From: Anaerolineales bacterium
GTDB taxonomy: Bacteria; Chloroflexota; Anaerolineae; Anaerolineales; Villigracilaceae
Reading direction: 5' to 3'
DNA: 15,597 bases
Assembly: GCA_020847355.1 (NCBI GenBank)
Contig: JADLCG010000012.1
Coordinates: forward strand, 1 to 15,597
Part shown: piece after piece, positions 6,319-12,950 of the stretch
Layout: the number at the start of each line of letters is the position of its first letter
How positions within the stretch are numbered: the first letter of the stretch is position 1
Position numbers and translations under genes: made by a program
Notes under the pieces: model-generated
What the model saw: only the letters and a program-made list of their open reading frames with translations
Databases searched by the model: none
Told to the model about the DNA's origin: nothing

Positions 6319-8043
6319 TTATATCTTGATTGTTAGACAATTTTCTAGCAGACTTCGTAATAATTTCACCCAATTTTGATGATTGGCATCAGCAGGTTCG
6401 GCTTCAAGGACTACACTTGAACCTACAATAATTAGTTTTGTACGAGGGCGGGTAATAGCAACATTTAGGCGTTGTGGTTGAAAGAAAAACTCAGCTATCT
6501 GACTGGCAAAGCCTGTTGATGAAGTTGTAAGTGAAACTAACACAGCCTCGCGTTCTTGCCCCTGCATACGTTCAACAGTATCTACTACAATTTCACGCAC
6601 AACCTCTTCATTCGATAAAACCTGACGAAGAAGGCTACGAATCACACGCCCTTGAGCTCGATAAGGTACAACAACTCCAATCTCCAATGCAGGTACTTTT
6701 GCATGGAGCAAGGCTTCAATCAATTCAACCACAATATCTGCCTCCTTTCGGCTTCGATTGGTATTACCTCGGTGTTGTAAATCTAGGAAAATCGCAGGAA
6801 ATTCAGGGTCTAATACATGGTCCCAAACTCCATTTGTTTCACTTAAATTTAAACGCCGATTGGCTGTATTTTCATCAGGGATAAGTAAATTATTATAAAA
6901 TTCACGACTTGGCCAGTAAGAAAGTACGTCATTCATTCTATATGTTGTGGTTAACATTGTCTCCGCGCCACGACCTGATAAATATCCAAATATGGATGTA
7001 TTCCACATACCCTCACTCTTAAGTGATGTGACTGGCGGAAGTTGATGCTCATCTCCAATGAAGATATATTTTTTGCCTGCTAACATGCCCATGATGGCTA
7101 GCGGAAGAGTTACTTGTGATGCTTCATCAAATATGACAACATCAAATTCAACCCCGGAAAGGCGGTTACTTCTGAGGGCAAATGGCGTTGCGCCAACTGC
7201 ATACCCACCAAGTAAATCTCCAAATCCCGAATTAACAAAATTTTCATAATTCCTTACTCGCAGATCAGCGGTTCGAGATTCAACTCCTATCTTGCATACT
7301 GGCAATGCTGAGTCTATTTCGTAAACTTTATTAAGAGCATTATTAATTGCGCGATGTGTAAGAGCAGTCACTAACACCCGCTGTCCATCTGCAACTAATA
7401 AACGAACCAGATTAGCCAAAACAAAGGTTTTTCCAGTCCCCGGGGGGCCTTGAATCAAATGATATAAATCCGTCGCATAGGCTTGCGCAACCGCTTCATT
7501 TTGTGATGGATTCAACCCCATTTGTATAATTTCCTTTTGTATTCGTTCGTAACGAGCTAAGTTCAACTGAGGGATTCTATCCCCATGAAGCATAGGCAGT
7601 ATAGTTTCACGTCCCTTAATGGTATCAGCCACTTCATCGAGAGCATCTAAATGAAAACGGCGTAAATCCATCATACTCTCATCAGCAATCCAGCCTTCGA
7701 CATTCTGTTGTAGAAAGAAAGGATTCCCTCCCTGCAAGCTAACTTCCAACAATGTCTCATCATCATATTCAACTAAAACTTGCATTGATTCGATTCCGAT
7801 AGGGTTTCCTCGATGTAGCACTAAGAAATCGCCTTCACGAAACCTAGATTCATTAACTTGGCAACTCAATCTAATAGTTTGATTGATACTATTCTCAACC
7901 TTCAAGCCTTCAATTGCATAACCTCGCGCAACTCGTTCGCCTAATGGAAGAGCCCATTGCCTTTCTAGATTCGCATGTTGTGTAGCGAATTCGCTATTAA
8001 TAAAATCTCGAAGTCGCTGAAGTAAGCTTTGATAGTTTGTCAT
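6319..8043 (-). CDS. DNA2/NAM7/UPF1-like superfamily 1B helicase
   Basis: A 574-residue protein. Residues 40-120 may form a small beta-barrel like the 1B insertion of UPF1/IGHMBP2-type enzymes. The helicase core follows: LIQGPPGTGKT (196-206, Walker A), VTALTHRAINN (225-235, motif Ia), IFDEASQ (304-310, Walker B), FIGDEHQLPPV (328-338, motif III), TTTYRMN (365-371, motif IV), VDTVERMQGQE (487-497, motif V) and PQRLNVAITRPR (523-534, motif VI). All ATPase residues appear intact. It is compact and has no visible nuclease domain. It begins with an ATG and no good Shine-Dalgarno. The preceding 72 bp are AT-rich and may hold its own promoter. It is tightly coupled (1-nt gap) to the UvrD-like helicase, which suggests the two act together. 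Neither is an ordinary housekeeping helicase by architecture. Confidence 0.88.
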   Translation of the reverse strand: MTNYQSLLQRLRDFINSEFATQHANLERQWALPLGERVARGYAIEGLKVENSINQTIRLSCQVNESRFREGDFLVLHRGNPIGIESMQVLVEYDDETLLEVSLQGGNPFFLQQNVEGWIADESMMDLRRFHLDALDEVADTIKGRETILPMLHGDRIPQLNLARYERIQKEIIQMGLNPSQNEAVAQAYATDLYHLIQGPPGTGKTFVLANLVRLLVADGQRVLVTALTHRAINNALNKVYEIDSALPVCKIGVESRTADLRVRNYENFVNSGFGDLLGGYAVGATPFALRSNRLSGVEFDVVIFDEASQVTLPLAIMGMLAGKKYIFIGDEHQLPPVTSLKSEGMWNTSIFGYLSGRGAETMLTTTYRMNDVLSYWPSREFYNNLLIPDENTANRRLNLSETNGVWDHVLDPEFPAIFLDLQHRGNTNRSRKEADIVVELIEALLHAKVPALEIGVVVPYRAQGRVIRSLLRQVLSNEEVVREIVVDTVERMQGQEREAVLVSLTTSSTGFASQIAEFFFQPQRLNVAITRPRTKLIIVGSSVVLEAEPADANHQNWVKLLRSLLENCLTIKI

Positions 8044-8115
8044 GTCTATCGAAAAATATCTCCATAGTTTATTTTTTTACAAGTAAAACATATTATATTA
8101 TTCTTATCTGTCGAT
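8044..8115 (-). promoter_or_regulatory. AT-rich spacer with possible promoter for the helicase pair
   Basis: The 72-bp gap upstream of the helicase pair is strongly AT-rich. On the minus strand it contains a TATAAT (8097-8092) and a TCGACA (8114-8109, 5 of 6 to TTGACA), but these two are only 11 nt apart. TCGACA would be better spaced (16 nt) from a weaker TATGTT (8092-8087). A promoter here is plausible but unproven. Confidence 0.3.
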
Positions 8116-8844
8116 TTACGCCTGAATCGCCAATTGACTTAACTTTTCATAATACGGCTTACATTCTTCCAACAATGGCTGTAACGATTCCGGAAACGGC
8201 TCAGTTTTTCGCACATACTTACCAAAGCCCGTTGATTCATGCACAGATTTATACCAATACTTTGCCCACGAGCCATCTTCCGCTCTTGCGCCCGCATTCC
8301 AACTCAACATCGCTTCTTGAAAGTCAATGCCTATGCGTTCGCATAATTCCTTCAAAACTTTTTTCGGGTTTAACAAAATTTGTTTCGCATCCAACACGGG
8401 CGGGATTTGCCCAATGGATTGTAAATATTCTAACAACTCAATATGTTGCTTATAACCCACGTCTTGCAAGGTTGGCTTCTCCACATTCACCGCATAACTC
8501 GGCAACATATCAAACGGGTCGCGAGTCAAAAGGACGTTCACTGTATCTGCAAGAAAACCCAACTCCAAGTTAAATAAATGATGCGTCATGTGTTTGAAGA
8601 ATCCCACAGGCTTCGCGTCAAATCCCAAAATTAAATCACGCACAACTTTCTCGCCGTCATTTTCCATTTCTGCGATCACTTCATCTGCGCCCGGGTGATA
8701 TGCGCGCGCAGGCGTTTTAGAAAGATAATGCGCGTACAACGGTTCGTCAAAAACGGCGCAATCATTGCGTTGCGCGAACGAATACATCAACGCAGTGGAT
8801 ATATTGCGCGGACCGCTCCACAAACAAATTTTCTTGGATGACAT
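8116..8844 (-). CDS. Sulfotransferase-like P-loop protein paired with the aminotransferase
   Basis: A 242-residue protein with a PAPS-sulfotransferase-like fold. The N-terminal loop is LWSGPRNISTALMYSFAQR (8-26), where G-P-R-N-I-S-T replaces the usual P-K-S-G-T. A second phosphate-binding element is LLTRDPFDMLPSYA (105-118), equivalent to the R-D-P-R-D...S signature. It starts 1 nt after the aminotransferase stop (TAG-C-ATG), so the two are translated from one message and probably function together. From memory, some plant branched-chain aminotransferase-like proteins carry a similar WSGPR domain fused N-terminal to a class IV aminotransferase; the two proteins here sum to 551 residues. The reaction is not known to me. 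A transferase or kinase-like use of the P-loop is equally possible. It is shorter than, and distinct from, the two PKSG-type sulfotransferases of this window. Confidence 0.75.
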   Translation of the reverse strand: MSSKKICLWSGPRNISTALMYSFAQRNDCAVFDEPLYAHYLSKTPARAYHPGADEVIAEMENDGEKVVRDLILGFDAKPVGFFKHMTHHLFNLELGFLADTVNVLLTRDPFDMLPSYAVNVEKPTLQDVGYKQHIELLEYLQSIGQIPPVLDAKQILLNPKKVLKELCERIGIDFQEAMLSWNAGARAEDGSWAKYWYKSVHESTGFGKYVRKTEPFPESLQPLLEECKPYYEKLSQLAIQA

Positions 8845-8845
8845 G

Positions 8846-9775
8846 CTACGCCTCTTTCTCAGCCGCTACTGCTCGCTGTACCTCAGCCTCATACCACGCT
8901 GACAGTTTTTCCGTCAGCGTTCCAGATCTTCCAGCGCCGATGATTCTTCCGTCAATTTTAGTGACGGGGGTCAAACCGCCAAACGTGCCTGTGACAAACG
9001 CTTCATCTGCGCCATACACATCAAATAACGAAAAGTTTTTCTGATAACAAGGAATATCATGATCTTTCGCAACCTTGATAACTTTGGCGCGTGTGATTCC
9101 GTTCATGCAATATTGCCCAGTGGATGTCCACACTTCGTTATTTTTGACCATAAAAAAATTGGTGGCATTGCAGGTCGCCACAAAGCCATGAATATCCAAC
9201 ATCAGCGCTTCATCCGCGCCCGCTTCAATCGCTTGGACTAACGCCATCACTTCATGTAATTTGCTATGACAATTCAAGCGTGGGTCGAGATAATCAGGCG
9301 AGCCGCGTCGAATAGTACTGGTAAATAAAGTTACGCCTTTATTACGAGACTCAGGGCTGGCTTGTTTATATTCGGGAATAATCACCAAATTGGGACCTGT
9401 GAGAACCAAACGCGGGTCTTGTGAAGGAGTTTTTTTCGTTCCGCGAGTGACCATAAAACGAACATGCACGCCATCGTGCATATTATTAGCTTTGAGCGTT
9501 TGCCAAATTTTATCGGTCAACTCTTGGCGAGTCATTTTCAAATCCATGCCTACAGTTGCCGCCGCTTGCCATAAACGATTGAGATGCTCATCGAGAAAGA
9601 CTAAAACGCCGTCATGTAAACGCAATGCTTCCCAAATTCCATCGCCCACTAAATAGCCGCTATCAAAGACTGAAATTTTGGCTTCGTTGCGCGGGAATAA
9701 TTCACCGTTCACATAAATTAATATTTTTTCATTTCGGTCATCTTCAACTGCGTTATGCGTTCCGTGAACGGGCAT
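8846..9775 (-). CDS. Class IV PLP-dependent aminotransferase (branched-chain/D-amino acid type)
   Basis: A 309-residue fold-type IV aminotransferase. It shows the N-terminal IYVNGELFP (20-28), FDSGYLVGDGIWEALR (37-52), a LNCHSKL segment with probable PLP-binding Lys172, AIEAGADEALMLDIHGFVAT (182-201), NATNFFMV (203-210) and NGITRAKVI (225-233). These match the branched-chain (IlvE) and D-alanine aminotransferase family, which move amino groups between amino acids and 2-oxoacids. In IlvE the segment after the G-x-V strand reads S-E-G and the Glu holds the pyridine nitrogen of PLP. By my alignment this position is Thr201 here, which is unusual. The start is supported by AGGAG at 9782-9786 six nt upstream. 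The gene follows a perfect hairpin and is coupled to the sulfotransferase-like gene by a 1-nt gap. The substrate is uncertain. Confidence 0.85.
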   Translation of the reverse strand: MPVHGTHNAVEDDRNEKILIYVNGELFPRNEAKISVFDSGYLVGDGIWEALRLHDGVLVFLDEHLNRLWQAAATVGMDLKMTRQELTDKIWQTLKANNMHDGVHVRFMVTRGTKKTPSQDPRLVLTGPNLVIIPEYKQASPESRNKGVTLFTSTIRRGSPDYLDPRLNCHSKLHEVMALVQAIEAGADEALMLDIHGFVATCNATNFFMVKNNEVWTSTGQYCMNGITRAKVIKVAKDHDIPCYQKNFSLFDVYGADEAFVTGTFGGLTPVTKIDGRIIGAGRSGTLTEKLSAWYEAEVQRAVAAEKEA

Positions 9776-9781
9776 GGGGTT

Positions 9782-9786
9782 CTCCT
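9782..9786 (-). promoter_or_regulatory. Ribosome binding site AGGAG of the aminotransferase
   Basis: AGGAG on the minus strand lies 6 nt before the ATG at 9775 and 3 nt after the foot of the hairpin at 9790-9822. Structure there could therefore affect ribosome access. Confidence 0.75.
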
Positions 9787-9789
9787 ATC

Positions 9790-9822
9790 AGACCTCCGAG
9801 TTCTTAAAGAACTCGGAGGTCT
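9790..9822. repeat. Perfect 16-bp hairpin with 1-nt loop (ACCTCCGAG type)
   Basis: AGACCTCCGAGTTCTT (9790-9805) and AAGAACTCGGAGGTCT (9807-9822) are exact reverse complements around a single A. It begins 5 nt after the stop of the sulfotransferase ending at 9828. No T-run follows on the minus strand, so it is not a textbook intrinsic terminator. A repeat-type 3' stabiliser or attenuating hairpin between two operon genes is more likely. Confidence 0.9.
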
Positions 9823-9827
9823 ATTGC

Positions 9828-10685
9828 TTACCAACCATTATCTTTCTCATAACCTAATCTCACTAGCAAATCCCCCGCCACGTCTTTGAAGAGCTTCTTA
9901 TGTTCTTCGGTGAAGTATTTTTTCCAGCTTCCTGTGGCGCCAGCGCGAAAAGTGTGGCTTTTCTTAGGCTGAATGGCTTCAATCAAAATCGCCAAGCTTT
10001 TCTCGCGCGGGGTTGGAATCTGATAGCCAGTTTTCTCTACTTCATCCAGCATTTTATTCAAGGTAGCGTCGCGATTATTGATCAAATCTTCAAAGCGCAG
10101 GCACATGGCATTTTTTTGTGCGAGCCACCCAAAAACGCCTTCGTATCTTTGCTTGACGGAAACCATTTTCAAACCGTCTCGGTCAATGCCGGTGATGGCA
10201 ACTTTGAGTCTCTCGTTGAAATCGGGCAATGAGTTATAAAAATCGTGCATCCCATGTTCTTCGTGCATATCGGTCGCGAAGAAGACTTGGGAGATCAGCA
10301 AATCTCTCGGGTCACGATAAATGAAATAGGTCACGCGCCCAGCCTGAGTTAAGAAAGCGGCGTTTTCTGCGGTCGCATCCACATAGCCCCAGCCGATGAT
10401 TCCGCGGGGAATTCTTTTCAAATCCCGCAAGATTTCCGCTTGGGTTCTACGCCTGCCATTTTTTTCAATCGTGCGGATGGGTTCCGCCTCCACATATTGA
10501 TAGGGCATGATCTGCGTAAAGCCGCCGAGGATTTGGGAGAGCAAATGTGAGCCGCTTTTCGGTTTTGAGTTTCCAAAAATGGGCGGCGCCACATGAAAAG
10601 AAAACCGCTTCCATCTGATGATGGCTTGAGCAGTTTTGGCATACGGACGGATAGCGCTGCGAATATTTTTTAATACCATAAACAT
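9828..10685 (-). CDS. PAPS-dependent sulfotransferase (paralogue 2)
   Basis: A protein of 285 residues from the ATG at 10685, with the same domain plan as the left-edge sulfotransferase. KPKSGSHLL (41-49) is the 5'-phosphosulfate loop, YRDPRDLLISQVFF is the 3'-phosphate element near residue 125, and FRAGATGSWKKYFTEEHKK is the C-terminal PAPS element. It ends LLVRLGYEKDNGW, against LLVKLGYEKNLDW in the paralogue. Reading frame continues upstream to a TTG at 10715, but those extra ten codons fall in the palindromic repeat at 10690-10758. The ATG at 10685 also puts the PKSG motif at residue 42, close to residue 44 in the paralogue, so I prefer it (10679 is also possible). It lies directly downstream of neuB. 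A likely role is sulfation of a nonulosonate-containing or other surface glycan; the acceptor is inferred from context only. Confidence 0.87.
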   Translation of the reverse strand: MFMVLKNIRSAIRPYAKTAQAIIRWKRFSFHVAPPIFGNSKPKSGSHLLSQILGGFTQIMPYQYVEAEPIRTIEKNGRRRTQAEILRDLKRIPRGIIGWGYVDATAENAAFLTQAGRVTYFIYRDPRDLLISQVFFATDMHEEHGMHDFYNSLPDFNERLKVAITGIDRDGLKMVSVKQRYEGVFGWLAQKNAMCLRFEDLINNRDATLNKMLDEVEKTGYQIPTPREKSLAILIEAIQPKKSHTFRAGATGSWKKYFTEEHKKLFKDVAGDLLVRLGYEKDNGW

Positions 10686-10689
10686 TTTG

Positions 10690-10758
10690 AACCGCGAAAT
10701 TCGCGAAAAACGCAAAGATAAAATTATTTTCTTTGCGACCTTTGCGCTCTTCGCGGTT
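10690..10758. repeat. Inverted repeat with arms of 9-bp units (AACCGCGAA...TTCGCGGTT)
   Basis: The outer arms AACCGCGAA (10690-10698) and TTCGCGGTT (10750-10758) are exact inverses. Inner arms CGCAAAG (10711-10717) and CTTTGCG (10731-10737) also pair. The left arm runs AACCGCGAA, ATTCGCGAA, AAACGCAAA and the right arm TTTGCGACC, TTTGCGCTC, TTCGCGGTT, a 9-bp period. It starts 8 nt after the neuB stop and fills almost the whole gap to the sulfotransferase. Confidence 0.85.
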
Positions 10759-10766
10759 AATTGATT

Positions 10767-11648
10767 TTATTCGTTAACGACCCTGCGTAATTTCTTCATT
10801 GGGCCCTTTTCAGATTCGTAAACTTTTTTCACGCCATCGCCTAACGAGGCTTCCGTGACGCGAATGTATTTAACTAACTTCTCAAAACCGCCGGGTTCCA
10901 CGCTGGCGGCTTGATCGCTCCCCCACATGGCGCGATCTAAAGTGACGTGGCGTTCAATCGAGGTTGCGCCTAAGGCAATCGCCACAGCAGACGGCACAAG
11001 CCCGACTTCGTGACCAGAATAACCGATGGGGTTGTTCGGGAATTCTTTACGCAGAGTTTGGATCATGTTGAGATTCAATTCTTCCGGCTCGCAGGGATAG
11101 GTGCTGGTGCAGTGCATGATGACTAAATTATCTTCGCCAACAGCATTCACGCCCTTATGAATTTGCTCCATCGTGGACATGCCCGTGGAAATAATCACCG
11201 GCTTGCCGGTTTTGCGAACATACTTTAATAAGTTATAGTCGGTCAAAGATGCGGATGGAACTTTGTAGGCGGGCGTTTCAAATTTCTCCATGAAATCAAC
11301 GGAGGGTTCATCCCACACGGAGACCATCCAATCAATTTTCTTTTCTTTGCAATATTTATCAATTTCACGATATTGTTCTTCGTTGAATTCAACTTTGTAA
11401 CGATAATCTAAATAAGTGATGTAGCCCCAGGGCGTTTCGCGCATTTGTTTTTGTTGATCGGGCGGGGTGCAAACTTCGGGCGTGCGTTTTTGAAATTTGA
11501 CCGCATCTGCGCCAGCGTGCGCGGCGGCGTCAATAATTTTCTTTGCGATATCTAAATCGCCGTTATGATTGATGCCCACTTCGGCGATAATATAAGCGGC
11601 GTGACCGTCGCCCAGCATTCGATTTCCAAATTTTATTTCTCGAGCCAT
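10767..11648 (-). CDS. neuB: N-acetylneuraminate/nonulosonate synthase (NeuB family), without SAF domain
   Basis: A 293-residue TIM-barrel synthase that condenses phosphoenolpyruvate with a six-carbon N-acyl sugar to make a nonulosonic acid (sialic, legionaminic or related). Family marks: YIIAEVGINHNGD (19-31), DAVKFQKR (48-55), VIISTGMST (151-159), HCTSTYPCEPEELNLNMI (179-196), IGYSGHEVG (208-216), and IERHVTLDRAMWGSDQAAS (231-249) with EPGGF. Most NeuB proteins are about 340-350 residues and end in an antifreeze-like SAF domain. This protein stops at the end of the barrel, so the SAF domain is missing; in well-studied members it closes over the active site of the partner subunit. The start has AAGGAG 5 nt upstream (11654-11659). 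It follows the CMP-sialate synthetase-phosphatase gene in the same operon. Synthase activity is confident; the exact sugar is not. Confidence 0.9.
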   Translation of the reverse strand: MAREIKFGNRMLGDGHAAYIIAEVGINHNGDLDIAKKIIDAAAHAGADAVKFQKRTPEVCTPPDQQKQMRETPWGYITYLDYRYKVEFNEEQYREIDKYCKEKKIDWMVSVWDEPSVDFMEKFETPAYKVPSASLTDYNLLKYVRKTGKPVIISTGMSTMEQIHKGVNAVGEDNLVIMHCTSTYPCEPEELNLNMIQTLRKEFPNNPIGYSGHEVGLVPSAVAIALGATSIERHVTLDRAMWGSDQAASVEPGGFEKLVKYIRVTEASLGDGVKKVYESEKGPMKKLRRVVNE

Positions 11649-11653
11649 TTTTT

Positions 11654-11659
11654 CTCCTT
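11654..11659 (-). promoter_or_regulatory. Shine-Dalgarno AAGGAG of neuB
   Basis: AAGGAG on the minus strand with a 5-nt A-rich spacer to the ATG at 11648. Confidence 0.8.
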
Positions 11660-11670
11660 GAATTTACGAT

Positions 11671-11694
11671 ATTAGATAATTAGATAATCGGATA
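11671..11694. repeat. Octanucleotide tandem repeat, three units (ATTAGATA)
   Basis: ATTAGATA occurs twice in tandem and is followed by ATCGGATA. It lies in the 57-bp gap between the neuA-type gene and neuB. The adjacent last codons of the neuA-type gene (around 11706-11732) are also A/T/G-repetitive, encoding NRIENRK, so the repetitive tract may extend into the coding end. Confidence 0.55.
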
Positions 11695-11705
11695 AGAGCC
11701 AACAA

Positions 11706-12935
11706 CTATTTTCTATTCTCTATTCTATTCAACACCATTTCACACAATTCTCTAATCGCCCCATGCCCGCCATTTTTCGTTAAGACAAAATCTGCGGCGC
11801 GGATCACTTCTGGGTAAGCGTCGGCTACGGCTACACACCAACCTGCAATTTCAAAACAGGGCAGGTCGTTCAAATCATTACCCACATAGACGACATTTTC
11901 CGCTTTGATATTTTTCTGTGCCAACACTTCGCGCAACGCCTGACCTTTTGCCTGCATTCCAACTCCGTGTAGCGCTTCCACGCCCATCTTTTTCGCGCGG
12001 GCTTGCACAACAGGGTTGGGTTCGGATGAAAGAATCATGAAGTCAATGCCTTTTTCTTTCAAGGTTTTGATGTGCATACTATCACTGCGCGAAGCTAGGA
12101 CCGCTTCTTTTCCGTCTTGATCGGTGATGACGGAATTATCAGTCACGACGCCGTCAAAATCACAGACAATTAGTTTGATCGTTTCAGGCATCGTTCTGCG
12201 CGGCGCGCGCGGAGAGACAACTTCTAAACCGCTGTAAATCACAGCTTCGTATTTTGCCCAGTCAGCAAGCGTATCAATATCCACAGTGTATTTTGAGTCA
12301 ATCACCAGCGGATAAATCACATCGCCGGTCAGCGATTTTTTTTGTGAAATTGTCGCAGTGCGGATCACGTCAATGTGGCCAGTTTGCCAATAGACCGGCG
12401 GAAGAATCTGACGGGGCGCATTATACGGTTCTTTGATTCCATCTACGGTTAACAATGGATTCAAAGGTTTATCTTCGCCGTTGAAACGCCACATCTTGAA
12501 TGGGTTCTGCCCCGCTACCACCACGCCGCGCACACAGTCGGCGTCTGGATGATTCTGTAAAATGCGAATCGCGTCGTCAATCATTCCAGCAGGGCGAAAT
12601 GGCGAAGTTGGGCGAAGTTGAATCAGTACATCCGGACGATAGCCTTCGACTTCTTCCAACCATTTCAAAGCATGTTCAAAAACCGGCAAATCTGTCGTTT
12701 TATCCTGAGCGAATTCCGCGGGGCGCAGAAAGGGGGTTTCTGCTCCATACTGATTGGCGACTTCAGCGATCTCGGCATCATCGGTCGAGACGATAACGCG
12801 AGTCGTCAGCGCGGATTGCTTCGCCGCGGCAATGCTCCATGCGATCAGCGGATACCCGGCAAAACTGCGGATATTTTTACGCGGAATGCCTTTAGAACCG
12901 CCACGAGCAGGGATGAGTGCGAGAATTTCTGTCAT
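11706..12935 (-). CDS. neuA: Bifunctional CMP-nonulosonate cytidylyltransferase / KdsC-like HAD phosphatase
   Basis: A 409-residue fusion. Residues 1-235 are an acylneuraminate cytidylyltransferase: the CTP-binding ALIPARGGSKGIPRKN (6-21), VIVSTDDAEIA (48-58), LIQLRPTSPFR (104-114), YWQTGHIDV (182-190) and YTVDIDTLADW (216-226). It would join CMP to a nonulosonic acid. Residues 252-409 are a HAD hydrolase of the KdsC type: CDFDGVVTD (258-266) with nucleophile D259 and acid D261, then SSEPN (303-307), KG (330-331) and VGNDLNDLPC (351-360). KdsC-like domains dephosphorylate a 9- or 8-phosphate of a sugar acid, so one chain may combine phosphatase and activation steps. Both sets of active residues look intact. 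Vertebrate CMP-sialate synthetases carry a similar C-terminal domain. The start is an ATG without a clear Shine-Dalgarno. It lies between the SDR gene and neuB. Confidence 0.9.
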   Translation of the reverse strand: MTEILALIPARGGSKGIPRKNIRSFAGYPLIAWSIAAAKQSALTTRVIVSTDDAEIAEVANQYGAETPFLRPAEFAQDKTTDLPVFEHALKWLEEVEGYRPDVLIQLRPTSPFRPAGMIDDAIRILQNHPDADCVRGVVVAGQNPFKMWRFNGEDKPLNPLLTVDGIKEPYNAPRQILPPVYWQTGHIDVIRTATISQKKSLTGDVIYPLVIDSKYTVDIDTLADWAKYEAVIYSGLEVVSPRAPRRTMPETIKLIVCDFDGVVTDNSVITDQDGKEAVLASRSDSMHIKTLKEKGIDFMILSSEPNPVVQARAKKMGVEALHGVGMQAKGQALREVLAQKNIKAENVVYVGNDLNDLPCFEIAGWCVAVADAYPEVIRAADFVLTKNGGHGAIRELCEMVLNRIENRK

Positions 12936-12950
12936 TAGAAAAAAAGTAAT

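Noticed and set aside
6531..6884. A 117-codon plus-strand open frame within the DNA2-like helicase
   Set aside because: The helicase motifs V and IV lie on the opposite strand in this stretch. The plus-strand translation looks random.
4305..8043. Gabija-type defence system
   Set aside because: Gabija needs an OLD-family TOPRIM nuclease (GajA) next to a UvrD-like GajB. The partner here is a second helicase with no TOPRIM motif, so the name does not apply.
8037..8573. A 178-codon plus-strand open frame overlapping the sulfotransferase-like gene
   Set aside because: Its translation is low-complexity and lacks family motifs, while the minus strand carries clear WSGPR and RDPFD motifs. It is an antisense shadow.
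9790..9822. Classical Rho-independent terminator
   Set aside because: The stem is strong but there is no T-run after it on the minus strand, and the next gene's ribosome binding site follows at once.
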